Shown here: positions 39,274-46,140 of the stretch, one piece after another
How positions within the stretch are numbered: the stretch's first letter is position 1
Layout of the letters: each line of letters starts with the position of its first letter
NCBI GenBank assembly: GCA_002281775.1
Contig: NCGY01000005.1
Location: forward strand, 186,001-250,000
DNA: 64,000 nt
From: Hydrogenophilales bacterium 16-64-46
GTDB lineage: Bacteria; Pseudomonadota; Gammaproteobacteria; Burkholderiales; Thiobacillaceae
Direction of reading: 5' to 3'
The notes under the pieces: generated by a model
The model's database searches: none
What the model was told of the DNA's origin: nothing
What the model saw: only the letters and a program-made list of their open reading frames with translations
Program-made: the position numbers and the translations under genes

Positions 39274-40191
39274 ATGCCGCGCGTCGCCTACCTGACGCAT
39301 GCCGACTGTGCCAGGCACGACGTTGGCCCCTGGCATCCAGAATCGCCCCGGCGTATCGAGGCCGTGGACAACGCCCTGCGTGCAACCCCATGGTTTGGCG
39401 AACTACATGAAATCGACGTGCCGCACGCCACGATCGAACAGCTTGCGCGTGCGCACACCCGTGCACACATCGACAACCTCCGTGACGCCACCCCGCGCAG
39501 CGGCGTGGCCTGGCTCGACCCTGACACCGGCCTCAATCTGTTTAGTTGGAACGCCGCGCTGGCTGGGGCGGGGGCGGGGGTGCGCGCGGTCGACGCGGTG
39601 ATGACAGGTGAGGCGCAGCGCGCGTTCTGCAACGTGCGGCCGCCCGGCCACCATGCCGAGGCCGATCGCGCCATGGGCTTCTGCCTCTTCAACAACATCG
39701 CGGTCGGCATCCAGCACGCGCTCGCCGTGCACGGTCTGGCACGCATCGCGCTGGTCGATTTCGACGTGCATCACGGTAACGGCAGCGAGGCCATCTTTCG
39801 CGACGAGCCACGCCTGCGGCTGTTTTCCAGTTTCCGCCATCCCTTCTATCCCTATAGCGGATCGCAGTCGCACGCCGGTTACGTGCCCGTGCCGCTCGAC
39901 GCGGGGAGCGACGGCCCGCTGTTTCGCACCGCCATCGCGCGTGACGTGCTGCCCGCGCTCGATGCCTTCCGGCCCGAATTGATCTGCATCTCTGCCGGCT
40001 TCGACGCGCACCGTGACGACCCACTGGGCGGCCTGAATCTGATCGAGGACGACTACGCCTGGATCACCCGTGAACTGTGCGTGCTGGCCGATCGCCACGC
40101 GCAGGGCCGCATCGTTTCCGTGCTCGAAGGCGGTTACGATCTGGGTGCGCTAGGACGCAGCGCCGTCGCCCACGTCGAGGCCATGCGATGA
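39274..40191 (+). CDS. Histone deacetylase family protein
   Basis: 305 residues of arginase/deacetylase fold with the active-site motifs RPPGHHAEADRAMGFCLFNN, LVDFDVHHGNGSEAIF and SAGFDAHRDDPLGGLNL, which hold the catalytic His pair and the zinc Asp-His-Asp set. Bacterial members act on acetylated polyamines, acetoin-related or unknown substrates. It follows rpoS by only 3 bp and may share its transcript. Substrate is not identifiable from sequence. Confidence 0.9.
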   Translation: MPRVAYLTHADCARHDVGPWHPESPRRIEAVDNALRATPWFGELHEIDVPHATIEQLARAHTRAHIDNLRDATPRSGVAWLDPDTGLNLFSWNAALAGAGAGVRAVDAVMTGEAQRAFCNVRPPGHHAEADRAMGFCLFNNIAVGIQHALAVHGLARIALVDFDVHHGNGSEAIFRDEPRLRLFSSFRHPFYPYSGSQSHAGYVPVPLDAGSDGPLFRTAIARDVLPALDAFRPELICISAGFDAHRDDPLGGLNLIEDDYAWITRELCVLADRHAQGRIVSVLEGGYDLGALGRSAVAHVEAMR

Positions 40192-40853
40192 TCGCCTGGC
40201 AGCGCATCGACACCGTCTTCCTCGACATGGACGGAACGCTCCTCGACCTGCATTTCGACAACCATTTCTGGCGCGAACACATGCCGCGCCGCTACGCCGA
40301 ATTCCACGGGCTGGACGAGGCCGTCGCCCGTGCGCATCTCGACCAGCACTACCAACGCCACGCCGGCACCCTCAACTGGTATTGCCTCGACTTCTGGAGC
40401 AGCGAGCTCGCGCTCGACATCGTGCAACTCAAGCAAGAGGTCGTCCACCTCATCGCCGTGCGCCCCGACGTGCCGGCATTCCTGAACGCCTTGCGCGCGT
40501 CCGGTCGCCGCGTCGTCATGGTCACCAACGCCCATCCCAAAAGTCTCGATCTGAAGATGCGTGAAACCCGTATCGACGCCTGGTTCGACGCGCTGGTTTC
40601 TTCGCACCAGCTTGGCCTGCCCAAGGAACATCCGGATTTCTGGTCCCTGCTGCAGGGCATCGAGCCCTTCGACAAGACGCGCACACTATTCGTTGACGAC
40701 AGCCTGCCGGTGCTGGAAAGCGCGAGGGCCTACGGCATCGCGCACCTGCTGGCGGTATGCAACCCGGATTCGCGACTGCCACACAAGGATTGTGGTGACT
40801 TCATCGCCATTTCCGGATTTGATCAGGTCATGCCTGATCGATCAGCTGTATGA
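40188..40853 (+). CDS. HAD family nucleotidase (YrfG-like GMP/IMP nucleotidase)
   Basis: 221 residues with the HAD nucleophile motif VFLDMDGTLLDLHFDN, motif II MVTNAHPKSL, and FVDDSLPVLESARAYG. The DLHFDNHFWREHMPRRYAE segment matches the YrfG group. It likely dephosphorylates purine monophosphates or similar small phosphates. The ATG overlaps the end of the deacetylase gene by 4 bp. Confidence 0.85.
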   Translation: MIAWQRIDTVFLDMDGTLLDLHFDNHFWREHMPRRYAEFHGLDEAVARAHLDQHYQRHAGTLNWYCLDFWSSELALDIVQLKQEVVHLIAVRPDVPAFLNALRASGRRVVMVTNAHPKSLDLKMRETRIDAWFDALVSSHQLGLPKEHPDFWSLLQGIEPFDKTRTLFVDDSLPVLESARAYGIAHLLAVCNPDSRLPHKDCGDFIAISGFDQVMPDRSAV

Positions 40854-40971
40854 ATAAACATGTGTGACAGTGGTGCGGCGCGGTGCGATCGAAGGGCATG
40901 GCGATCCCGCCTGGCAACCGGGAAATATTTACAAGTGTATGATTATAAATAAGTAAAAAGCTTAGTTCGAG

Positions 40972-40989
40972 TTGGCATGAGTGCTGCTT
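40972..40989 (+). promoter_or_regulatory. Sigma-54 (-24/-12) promoter upstream of the PEP-CTERM gene
   Basis: The sequence TTGGCATGAGTGCTGCTT fits the RpoN consensus: GG at 40974-40975 and GC at 40986-40987 with exactly 10 bp between, and TTGGCA and TGCTT flanks. Transcription would begin near 41000, about 30 bp before the ATG at 41031. A 40-bp AT-rich patch lies just upstream (40925-40965). In other betaproteobacteria, PEP-CTERM protein genes are often driven by sigma-54 with the PrsK/PrsR regulators. Confidence 0.78.
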
Positions 40990-41030
40990 GACTTGGGTTG
41001 GATAGTTCCCAAGCAAAGCCTGGAGGCATC

Positions 41031-41726
41031 ATGAAAACCCTGATCGCGACCACCCTCGCAGCAAGCCTGTATCTGCCCAGCGCACTGGCCGTTCCAGTGC
41101 ATCTGAGTGGCGACACGGTTGATTTCTTCTTTGACGATGCCTTGCTGGGCTTGTTCGGGTCGCCCACGCTGCTCGGCGATACGCTTTACTTCACGCCCAG
41201 CGAATTCGATGTTGCCTCGCTGAACGGCTCGGGATATGCGCTGACGGCGTCGACGCTCAATATCCAGGTGATCCCCAAAGCAGGCTATGACCTGGATGCC
41301 TTGAGGGTGACCGAGGAGGGGGATTACCTGTTGCTGGGCAGTGGGCCTTCCGGAGTGGACGTCGCTGGTCAGGTGCGTGCCTTTGCCCTGTCTGATCCGG
41401 CGATGCTTGCAACAGAGAGCATTGCGCCCGACGCGCCGCTCACGGTCGTGGGCGTGCCGACGACTAACTGGACTGCGGTCAGCGGGCTGGGTCTGGACGC
41501 AGCGGGCTGGGTAGAGGGGGATGGCATCAACCTTACCCTGGAAAACCTGCTGCTGGCGTATACCACTGCCGACGTGTCGCTCGCTTTCATTGAGAAGAAA
41601 TTTGTCGGCGTCAGTGTGTCGACGTCGCCTGTTCCCGAGCCGGAAACCCTGGCCTTGTTGCTCGCCAGTCTGGGGTTGGTCGGATTCAGGGTGCGGCACC
41701 GGCAATTGCGTGCCGGTATCGTCTGA
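41031..41726 (+). CDS. PEP-CTERM sorting-signal protein
   Basis: 231 residues. A signal peptide (TLIATTLAASLYLPSALA) starts the protein and a PEP-CTERM tail ends it: the PEP motif in SPVPEPETLALL, a hydrophobic helix and a basic end (FRVRHRQLR). The mature part has no recognised domain. Such proteins are exported, cleaved by an exosortase and linked to exopolysaccharide. No exosortase gene is in the window. The Shine-Dalgarno stretch tggagg lies 7 bp before the ATG. The 182 bp after the stop hold no gene or clear terminator that I can support. Confidence 0.88.
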   Translation: MKTLIATTLAASLYLPSALAVPVHLSGDTVDFFFDDALLGLFGSPTLLGDTLYFTPSEFDVASLNGSGYALTASTLNIQVIPKAGYDLDALRVTEEGDYLLLGSGPSGVDVAGQVRAFALSDPAMLATESIAPDAPLTVVGVPTTNWTAVSGLGLDAAGWVEGDGINLTLENLLLAYTTADVSLAFIEKKFVGVSVSTSPVPEPETLALLLASLGLVGFRVRHRQLRAGIV

Positions 41727-41908
41727 GCGTACGCGCCGCGCTGCCGCCCGGTTGACTGCGGGTCGGCGCAGCCCTCGTGCCGTCCGGCTGAGGCATCTAC
41801 GGCCGGATCAGCCGCCGTTGCTGGCACATAAAACAGTCTGCCCAGCAGGCAGTGCCGAGTCGGCCGGACGTCGGAAAGCTATTCCAGACCCAGGTGAGCA
41901 AGCCCTGA

Positions 41909-42556
41909 TCACTCCACCAGGCCATGCCTGATCGCGTAGTGCGTCAGCTCCGCGTTGTTTTTCAACTGCATCTTCTGCAGCAGGCGGGCGCGGTACATGC
42001 TGATGGTCTTGACCGAGAGTTTCAACTGCTCGGCGATGGCCGAGACCGGCAGGCCGGAGGCGATGAAGCACAGCGTCTGGTATTCGCGGTTGGAGAGCGT
42101 TTCGTGCGGCAGGGCTTCGCGTTCGCCGCTTACCGTGCTGGCGAGTTCCTGGGCGAGTTCGGGGCTGATGTATTTGCGGCCGGACGCGACCAGGCGGATG
42201 GCGTCGACCAGCTGGTCCGGCGCGCTCTGCTTGTTGAGGTAGCCGGCTGCGCCGGATTTGAGCGCGCGCACGGCGTAGAGCGTTTCCTTGTGCATCGAGA
42301 GCATGAGCACCCTGATGCCGGGGTGCTCCTTTTTCATCAACTCCAGCGTTTCGATGCCGTTGCGGTCGGGCATGGAGATGTCCATGAGCACCAGATCCCA
42401 CGGGCCCTTGCGCGCCATCTGCAGGGCGCGGCTGGAATTCTCCGCTTCGCCGCCGACGACGATGTCGTCGGTGTCGGCCAGGATCTGCTTCAGACCTTCA
42501 CGGACGATGGCGTGGTCGTCGACGATGAGAACGCGGTAGGGGGCAGCGGTGGGCAT
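41909..42556 (-). CDS. NarL/FixJ-type response regulator
   Basis: 215 residues. The receiver domain has the acidic pair VLIVDDHA and phospho-acceptor Asp59 in LVLMDISMPDRNG. A LuxR-type helix-turn-helix follows in LSNREYQTLCFIASGLPVSA and IAEQLKLSVKTISMYRARLL. I chose the ATG at 42556 because the receiver fold begins there. The gene lies 11 bp downstream of the sensor kinase; the pair forms a two-component system of unknown signal. Confidence 0.93.
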   Translation of the reverse strand: MPTAAPYRVLIVDDHAIVREGLKQILADTDDIVVGGEAENSSRALQMARKGPWDLVLMDISMPDRNGIETLELMKKEHPGIRVLMLSMHKETLYAVRALKSGAAGYLNKQSAPDQLVDAIRLVASGRKYISPELAQELASTVSGEREALPHETLSNREYQTLCFIASGLPVSAIAEQLKLSVKTISMYRARLLQKMQLKNNAELTHYAIRHGLVE

Positions 42557-42567
42557 GGTTTCCGGGA

Positions 42568-44004
42568 TTATGCCTTGGTTTGCACCGCGTCGAGCGGCAC
42601 GCGCAGGCCGACCCGGGTGCCGCGACGCGGGGCAGGCGCGACGATGAGCGTGCCGCCGAGCCCGGCGGCGCGTTCGCTCATGCCGAGCACGCCGAAGCCG
42701 CCGCCTGCGTGATCGGCGCGTTCGGCCGACAGACCCTGGCCGTTGTCGGTGACACAGGCGACGAGGTCCGTGCCGTCGATGCCGAGTGTCACGGTGACGC
42801 GGGTGGCATGGGCGTGTTTGGCGACGTTGGTCAGGGCTTCCTGGACGATGCGGAACACGGAAATGGCGGCATCGGCGGCGAGCGATACGGATTCGGTGGG
42901 CGGCTTGAAGGTGCAGGTGATCCCAGTGGTGCGGCTGAAACGCTCGATCTGCCATTCGAGCGCGGAGACGATGCCGAAATCCAGCACCGGGGGTCTCAGG
43001 CTTGCGGCGATTCGGCGCGTGGCCTCGAAGGTCTGGTCGAGAATGTCAACCAGATAGGCGGTGCGCCTGTGCAGGTCGGCGTCATCCGGAGGCAGGCGGC
43101 GCAGCAAACCCGCCAGCCCGATCTTGATGGCGGTGAGGTTGCCGCCGAGGTCATCGTGCACCTCGCGCGCCAGATGCAGGCGTTCCGCCTCCTTGGCCGA
43201 TTCCACGTGTGCCGTCAGTGCCGCCAGCTGCGCGCGCTGGCGGCGGATTTCGGCCTCGGCTTCGCGGCTCTGGGTGACGTTGAGCATGATGCCGTCCCAC
43301 AGCGTGCCGTCCGGGGTGTCGCGCCGGCGCACGCGCAGGTTCACCCATTTCACGTCCTTCCAGGCGCGCACCCGGATGCGGCCTTCCCAGTTGAAGCTCA
43401 TGGGCACGCCGCCCGCTTCGGCAAGCCGCGCGAGGTAGTCGGGGCGGTCGGCGTCGAGGATGAGGTCGACGAAGCGTTCGGGCCGCGCACGCAGGCTCTT
43501 GGCCTGGATGCCCAGAAGTTGCGCGGCCTGTGCGCTGACGTAGGGCAGGGTGACGGTGCCGTCGGCTGACTGGAGCACCTGGTAGGCCATGCCGGGCAGG
43601 TGGGCGAAGACTGCCTGCAGGTCGTCGCTGGCCCGACCCGCAGGTGTGCCCGGATGGGTCGCCGTCCAGAGCAGCAGTCCGTCTTCGCCAGCGATGCGGC
43701 TGAAATGGCCGTCAATGTGCAGCCGGCTGCCGTCGGCGCGCTGGCAGTTCGCGCGCCAGGCGCGCCGGCGCGAAGCGGCAGGTGATTTCAGCCAGGCAGC
43801 CAGCTGCCGCATATCGGCAGGCGAAAAAATCTCGCCGGGCTGCATCCGGATCAGTTGCTGGTGCGTATAGCCAAGAAGGGGACCCATTGCAGGGCTGGCA
43901 TCCCGCACGGCGAGCTGGGCGAGATCGACGAGCAGTAGCGGCTCGGCATGCGTCCGCACGAGTGCACGGGCCAGGGGGCCGGGGGGACGAATGGCGGATT
44001 TCAT
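42568..44004 (-). CDS. Cytoplasmic PAS-domain sensor histidine kinase (NarX/UhpB type)
   Basis: 478 residues with two PAS domains (about 15-130 and 150-270) and no membrane segment. A HisKA_3 dimerisation domain has the phospho-acceptor in LAREVHDDLGGNLTAIKIG near residue 280, and a HATPase domain has VTDNGQGLSAE and GGGFGVLGMSERAAGLGG. It should sense an intracellular cue through PAS and phosphorylate the adjacent NarL-type regulator. Confidence 0.93.
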   Translation of the reverse strand: MKSAIRPPGPLARALVRTHAEPLLLVDLAQLAVRDASPAMGPLLGYTHQQLIRMQPGEIFSPADMRQLAAWLKSPAASRRRAWRANCQRADGSRLHIDGHFSRIAGEDGLLLWTATHPGTPAGRASDDLQAVFAHLPGMAYQVLQSADGTVTLPYVSAQAAQLLGIQAKSLRARPERFVDLILDADRPDYLARLAEAGGVPMSFNWEGRIRVRAWKDVKWVNLRVRRRDTPDGTLWDGIMLNVTQSREAEAEIRRQRAQLAALTAHVESAKEAERLHLAREVHDDLGGNLTAIKIGLAGLLRRLPPDDADLHRRTAYLVDILDQTFEATRRIAASLRPPVLDFGIVSALEWQIERFSRTTGITCTFKPPTESVSLAADAAISVFRIVQEALTNVAKHAHATRVTVTLGIDGTDLVACVTDNGQGLSAERADHAGGGFGVLGMSERAAGLGGTLIVAPAPRRGTRVGLRVPLDAVQTKA

Positions 44005-44212
44005 GGGGTGCGGCGGTTGAACGGATGCTGGATTATGGCCGGGTTTGCCGGCGAGTGGACGCCCGCCGCACAGGCGGATGGGCGCGGCCTGCGCGGCGAA
44101 GGCGACTGAGGTGGCCTGGGCACAATCCTGTCGCCTGCCTGTCGGAGGCGCGAACACGAATCGGGCGGACTTCCGCCCGGTTCGTCTGGTGCGGGGAGGG
44201 GAGGCGTTCGAG

Positions 44213-44716
44213 GTGAGTTTTCACATGCCGCCGGTGATGCGCGGGCTGCTGGTACTCGCCTGCGATCCGGGGGGCGCGATGGCGGCAGCGGCGGGCACCC
44301 TGCCGGCTGCGGCGGACGGCCTGGCGGTGTTGCAGGTCGGCCCGGCCGCGCCGACGCCGGAGGAAGCCTTGCCGGGTGGCGACATCGGAAACTGGGCAGG
44401 GCGGCTGATCGAAGCGGTTTGCTGGGCCGGCCGCCGAGCCGCCTGCCAGGGGCCGGTTTTCCTGCTGGGCGAGCGATGCGGCGGTGCGGCGGCGATCGAA
44501 GCAGCGGCAGCGCTGGGTGAACGGGTGCAGGCGCTGGCCCTGCTGGAGGCGCGCAAGGACCTGGTGAGCCGGGTAGCGTTGGCCGTGCTGGCCGTGCCGG
44601 TGCTGACGCTGCCCGGCAGGCGCATCGGCGGACCTGGAGCGCCTGCGTTTCCGGAGCCGGCTGCCGCACGGATACTGGACTGGGTGAACCAGGGCATGGA
44701 AGCCCGCGCCAGCTGA
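44213..44716 (+). CDS. Hypothetical protein, alpha/beta-hydrolase-like
   Basis: 167 residues from a GTG at 44213 that follows a strong ggggaggggagg stretch; an ATG at 44225 is the alternative. The core GPVFLLGERCGGAAAIEAAA has the shape of an alpha/beta-hydrolase nucleophile elbow but with Cys in place of Ser, and AVPVLTLPG resembles the strand before the acid. It is much shorter than active hydrolases. No function is assigned. It lies between the kinase gene and the end of the secretion operon and converges with the latter. Confidence 0.55.
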   Translation: MSFHMPPVMRGLLVLACDPGGAMAAAAGTLPAAADGLAVLQVGPAAPTPEEALPGGDIGNWAGRLIEAVCWAGRRAACQGPVFLLGERCGGAAAIEAAAALGERVQALALLEARKDLVSRVALAVLAVPVLTLPGRRIGGPGAPAFPEPAAARILDWVNQGMEARAS

Positions 44717-44728
44717 GTAGCTGGCGCG
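44705..44728. terminator. Hairpin between convergent genes, probable bidirectional terminator
   Basis: A perfect 10-bp inverted repeat (44705-44714 with 44719-44728) with the loop GAGT spans the stop of the + strand hypothetical gene and lies just beyond the last gene of the secretion operon. There is no T-tract on either side, so it may slow or end transcription only partly, or simply protect mRNA ends. Confidence 0.5.
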
Positions 44729-44739
44729 CTGCGCCTGCC

Positions 44740-45258
44740 TCAGGGTTGCGCAGCGGCTGCGGGTGCCCGGCTGGCGGGCGGCGGCACCGGCAGCGCCGCG
44801 GGACGGAAGACAAACTGCCAGTCCGCTATCCGGCTGGCCTTTTCGAAATCCTTGTCGCGGGCGTCGAAGCCGGCTTTCTTCAGGGGCGTGAGCGTCGCGG
44901 GGCTGGCCACGCCAGTGAAGCCGGGACCCTCCTCGGCGGGGATCAGCGCGAAAGGCTGGCCGGTGAAGGGGTCGGGCCAGGCGCGGCGCAGATGCCGCAC
45001 AATGGTCGCCTCGCGGTCGTCCTCCAGCAGGTCCGACACGCTCTCGGGCAGCCTCGGCACGGCCGGGTTCTGTTCGTAATAGCTCTGGATGGCCTGACGG
45101 TACTGCTTGCCGATGAACAGCAGCTGGGCTTCCCGCGTCCGCTGCATATCGGTCTTCCAGACGGTGCTGGCGCGCACCAGGCCAAAGCCGACGATCGCCA
45201 CGAGCGCGAGCGCGAGGAGATAGGTGAATCCAGCCTGGGTCGAGCGTGGGCTCACCAT
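44740..45258 (-). CDS. Pseudopilin-like protein without the conserved Glu5
   Basis: 172 residues with a short leader ending in Gly and a prepilin-type hydrophobic helix, AGFTYLLALALVAIVGFGLV. The Glu at position +5 of pseudopilins, usual in FTLIELL, is absent. A periplasmic helical part and a Pro/Ala-rich tail follow. It is the last gene of the secretion operon and overlaps the preceding pseudopilin gene by 7 bp. A minor tip pseudopilin, comparable to GspK-type proteins that also lack Glu5, is possible. Confidence 0.75.
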   Translation of the reverse strand: MVSPRSTQAGFTYLLALALVAIVGFGLVRASTVWKTDMQRTREAQLLFIGKQYRQAIQSYYEQNPAVPRLPESVSDLLEDDREATIVRHLRRAWPDPFTGQPFALIPAEEGPGFTGVASPATLTPLKKAGFDARDKDFEKASRIADWQFVFRPAALPVPPPASRAPAAAAQP

Positions 45259-45626
45259 TCGGCGTAGGGGCTGCCGTCGCTCGCGGTGCCGGCGGCACCG
45301 CTGCGCACGTCGTATACGCCGGAAGTGTCGCCGTCCGGTGCACTGACGACCTGCCAGGTCTGGGGGCTTTCCGTGACGGGGTCGACCGGTATCGTGCGCA
45401 GATAGCGCTGGTCGACCAGGGTTTCCAGCGTGTCGGGGTAAAGGCCCTTGTCAGCGTGGTATTTGTCGATGGCGTCGCGCATCACGGCCAGGTCCTGTTT
45501 CAGGATGGTCTCGCGCGAGCGATCGAGGTGGGTGAAGTAGCGCGGCAGCGCCACGGCCAGCAGCATGGCGATGATCGCCATGGTGACCAGGAGTTCGATC
45601 AGGGTGAAGCCTTCGCGACGGCGCAT
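45252..45626 (-). CDS. GspG-like pseudopilin
   Basis: 124 residues: leader MRRREG, then FTLIELLVTMAIIAMLLAVA with Glu5, then a GspG-type globular part (KQDLAVMRDAIDKYHADKGL, YPDTLETLVDQRYLRTIPVD) and a C-terminal tryptophan. The ATG at 45626 gives the normal prepilin leader; longer reading adds 78 unrelated residues. It would be processed by a prepilin peptidase encoded elsewhere. Confidence 0.88.
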   Translation of the reverse strand: MRRREGFTLIELLVTMAIIAMLLAVALPRYFTHLDRSRETILKQDLAVMRDAIDKYHADKGLYPDTLETLVDQRYLRTIPVDPVTESPQTWQVVSAPDGDTSGVYDVRSGAAGTASDGSPYAEW

Positions 45627-45628
45627 GC

Positions 45629-46129
45629 TCACCACTCCCGGTAGGCGATGCCGTTCAGCCCGGTGCGGGTCGACAGCGAATAGACATCGTAGACATCTTC
45701 CCCGGCCGCCGGGGCGTCGGGCGGGCTCCTGTAACTGCGCAGGCCCCAGGTTTCCGCCGCGGGTGCGGAGGCATCCGGGTAGAACGGGTCGCGGGGAATG
45801 CGGCGCAGGAAATACAGCCGGCTCGCGTCCGGGCGGGTCTTGTCGGCCACGCCCTTCCACAGCACGTCCAGGTTTGGCGGGTAGCCGCTCGCGTCGGCCG
45901 CGCTGTCGATGCGGCCCTCCTTTACCGCCTGCCGGTAGGCGTCGATCGCGCTGCGGATCTGGATCAGGGCGCGGCGCAATTCGGTCTCCTGCTGGCGCTG
46001 GTAGGTGAGCTGGCCGAAGGGCACGGCAACACTGGCGAGCAGGGCCAGGATGGCGAGCGTGACCATCAGCTCGATCAGGGTGAAGCCCCGGGGTCGGCGG
46101 CTCAGGCGTGACAGGGCGACGGCGCGCAT
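45629..46129 (-). CDS. GspG-like pseudopilin
   Basis: 166 residues from the ATG at 46129; a TTG at 46144 overlapping the secretin stop is an alternative start. The 15-residue basic leader ends in Gly before FTLIELMVTLAILALLASVA. The globular part is GspG-like (LRRALIQIRSAIDAYRQAVK, RRIPRDPFYPDAS) and ends in NGIAYREW. Second of three consecutive pseudopilin genes at the end of the secretion operon. Confidence 0.87.
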   Translation of the reverse strand: MRAVALSRLSRRPRGFTLIELMVTLAILALLASVAVPFGQLTYQRQQETELRRALIQIRSAIDAYRQAVKEGRIDSAADASGYPPNLDVLWKGVADKTRPDASRLYFLRRIPRDPFYPDASAPAAETWGLRSYRSPPDAPAAGEDVYDVYSLSTRTGLNGIAYREW

Positions 46130-46140
46130 CCGGTGTCCGC

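Noticed and set aside
40820-40846. GATCAGG/CCTGATC hairpin at the end of the HAD nucleotidase gene
   Set aside because: It lies inside the coding sequence and has no T-tract, so it is not a convincing terminator.
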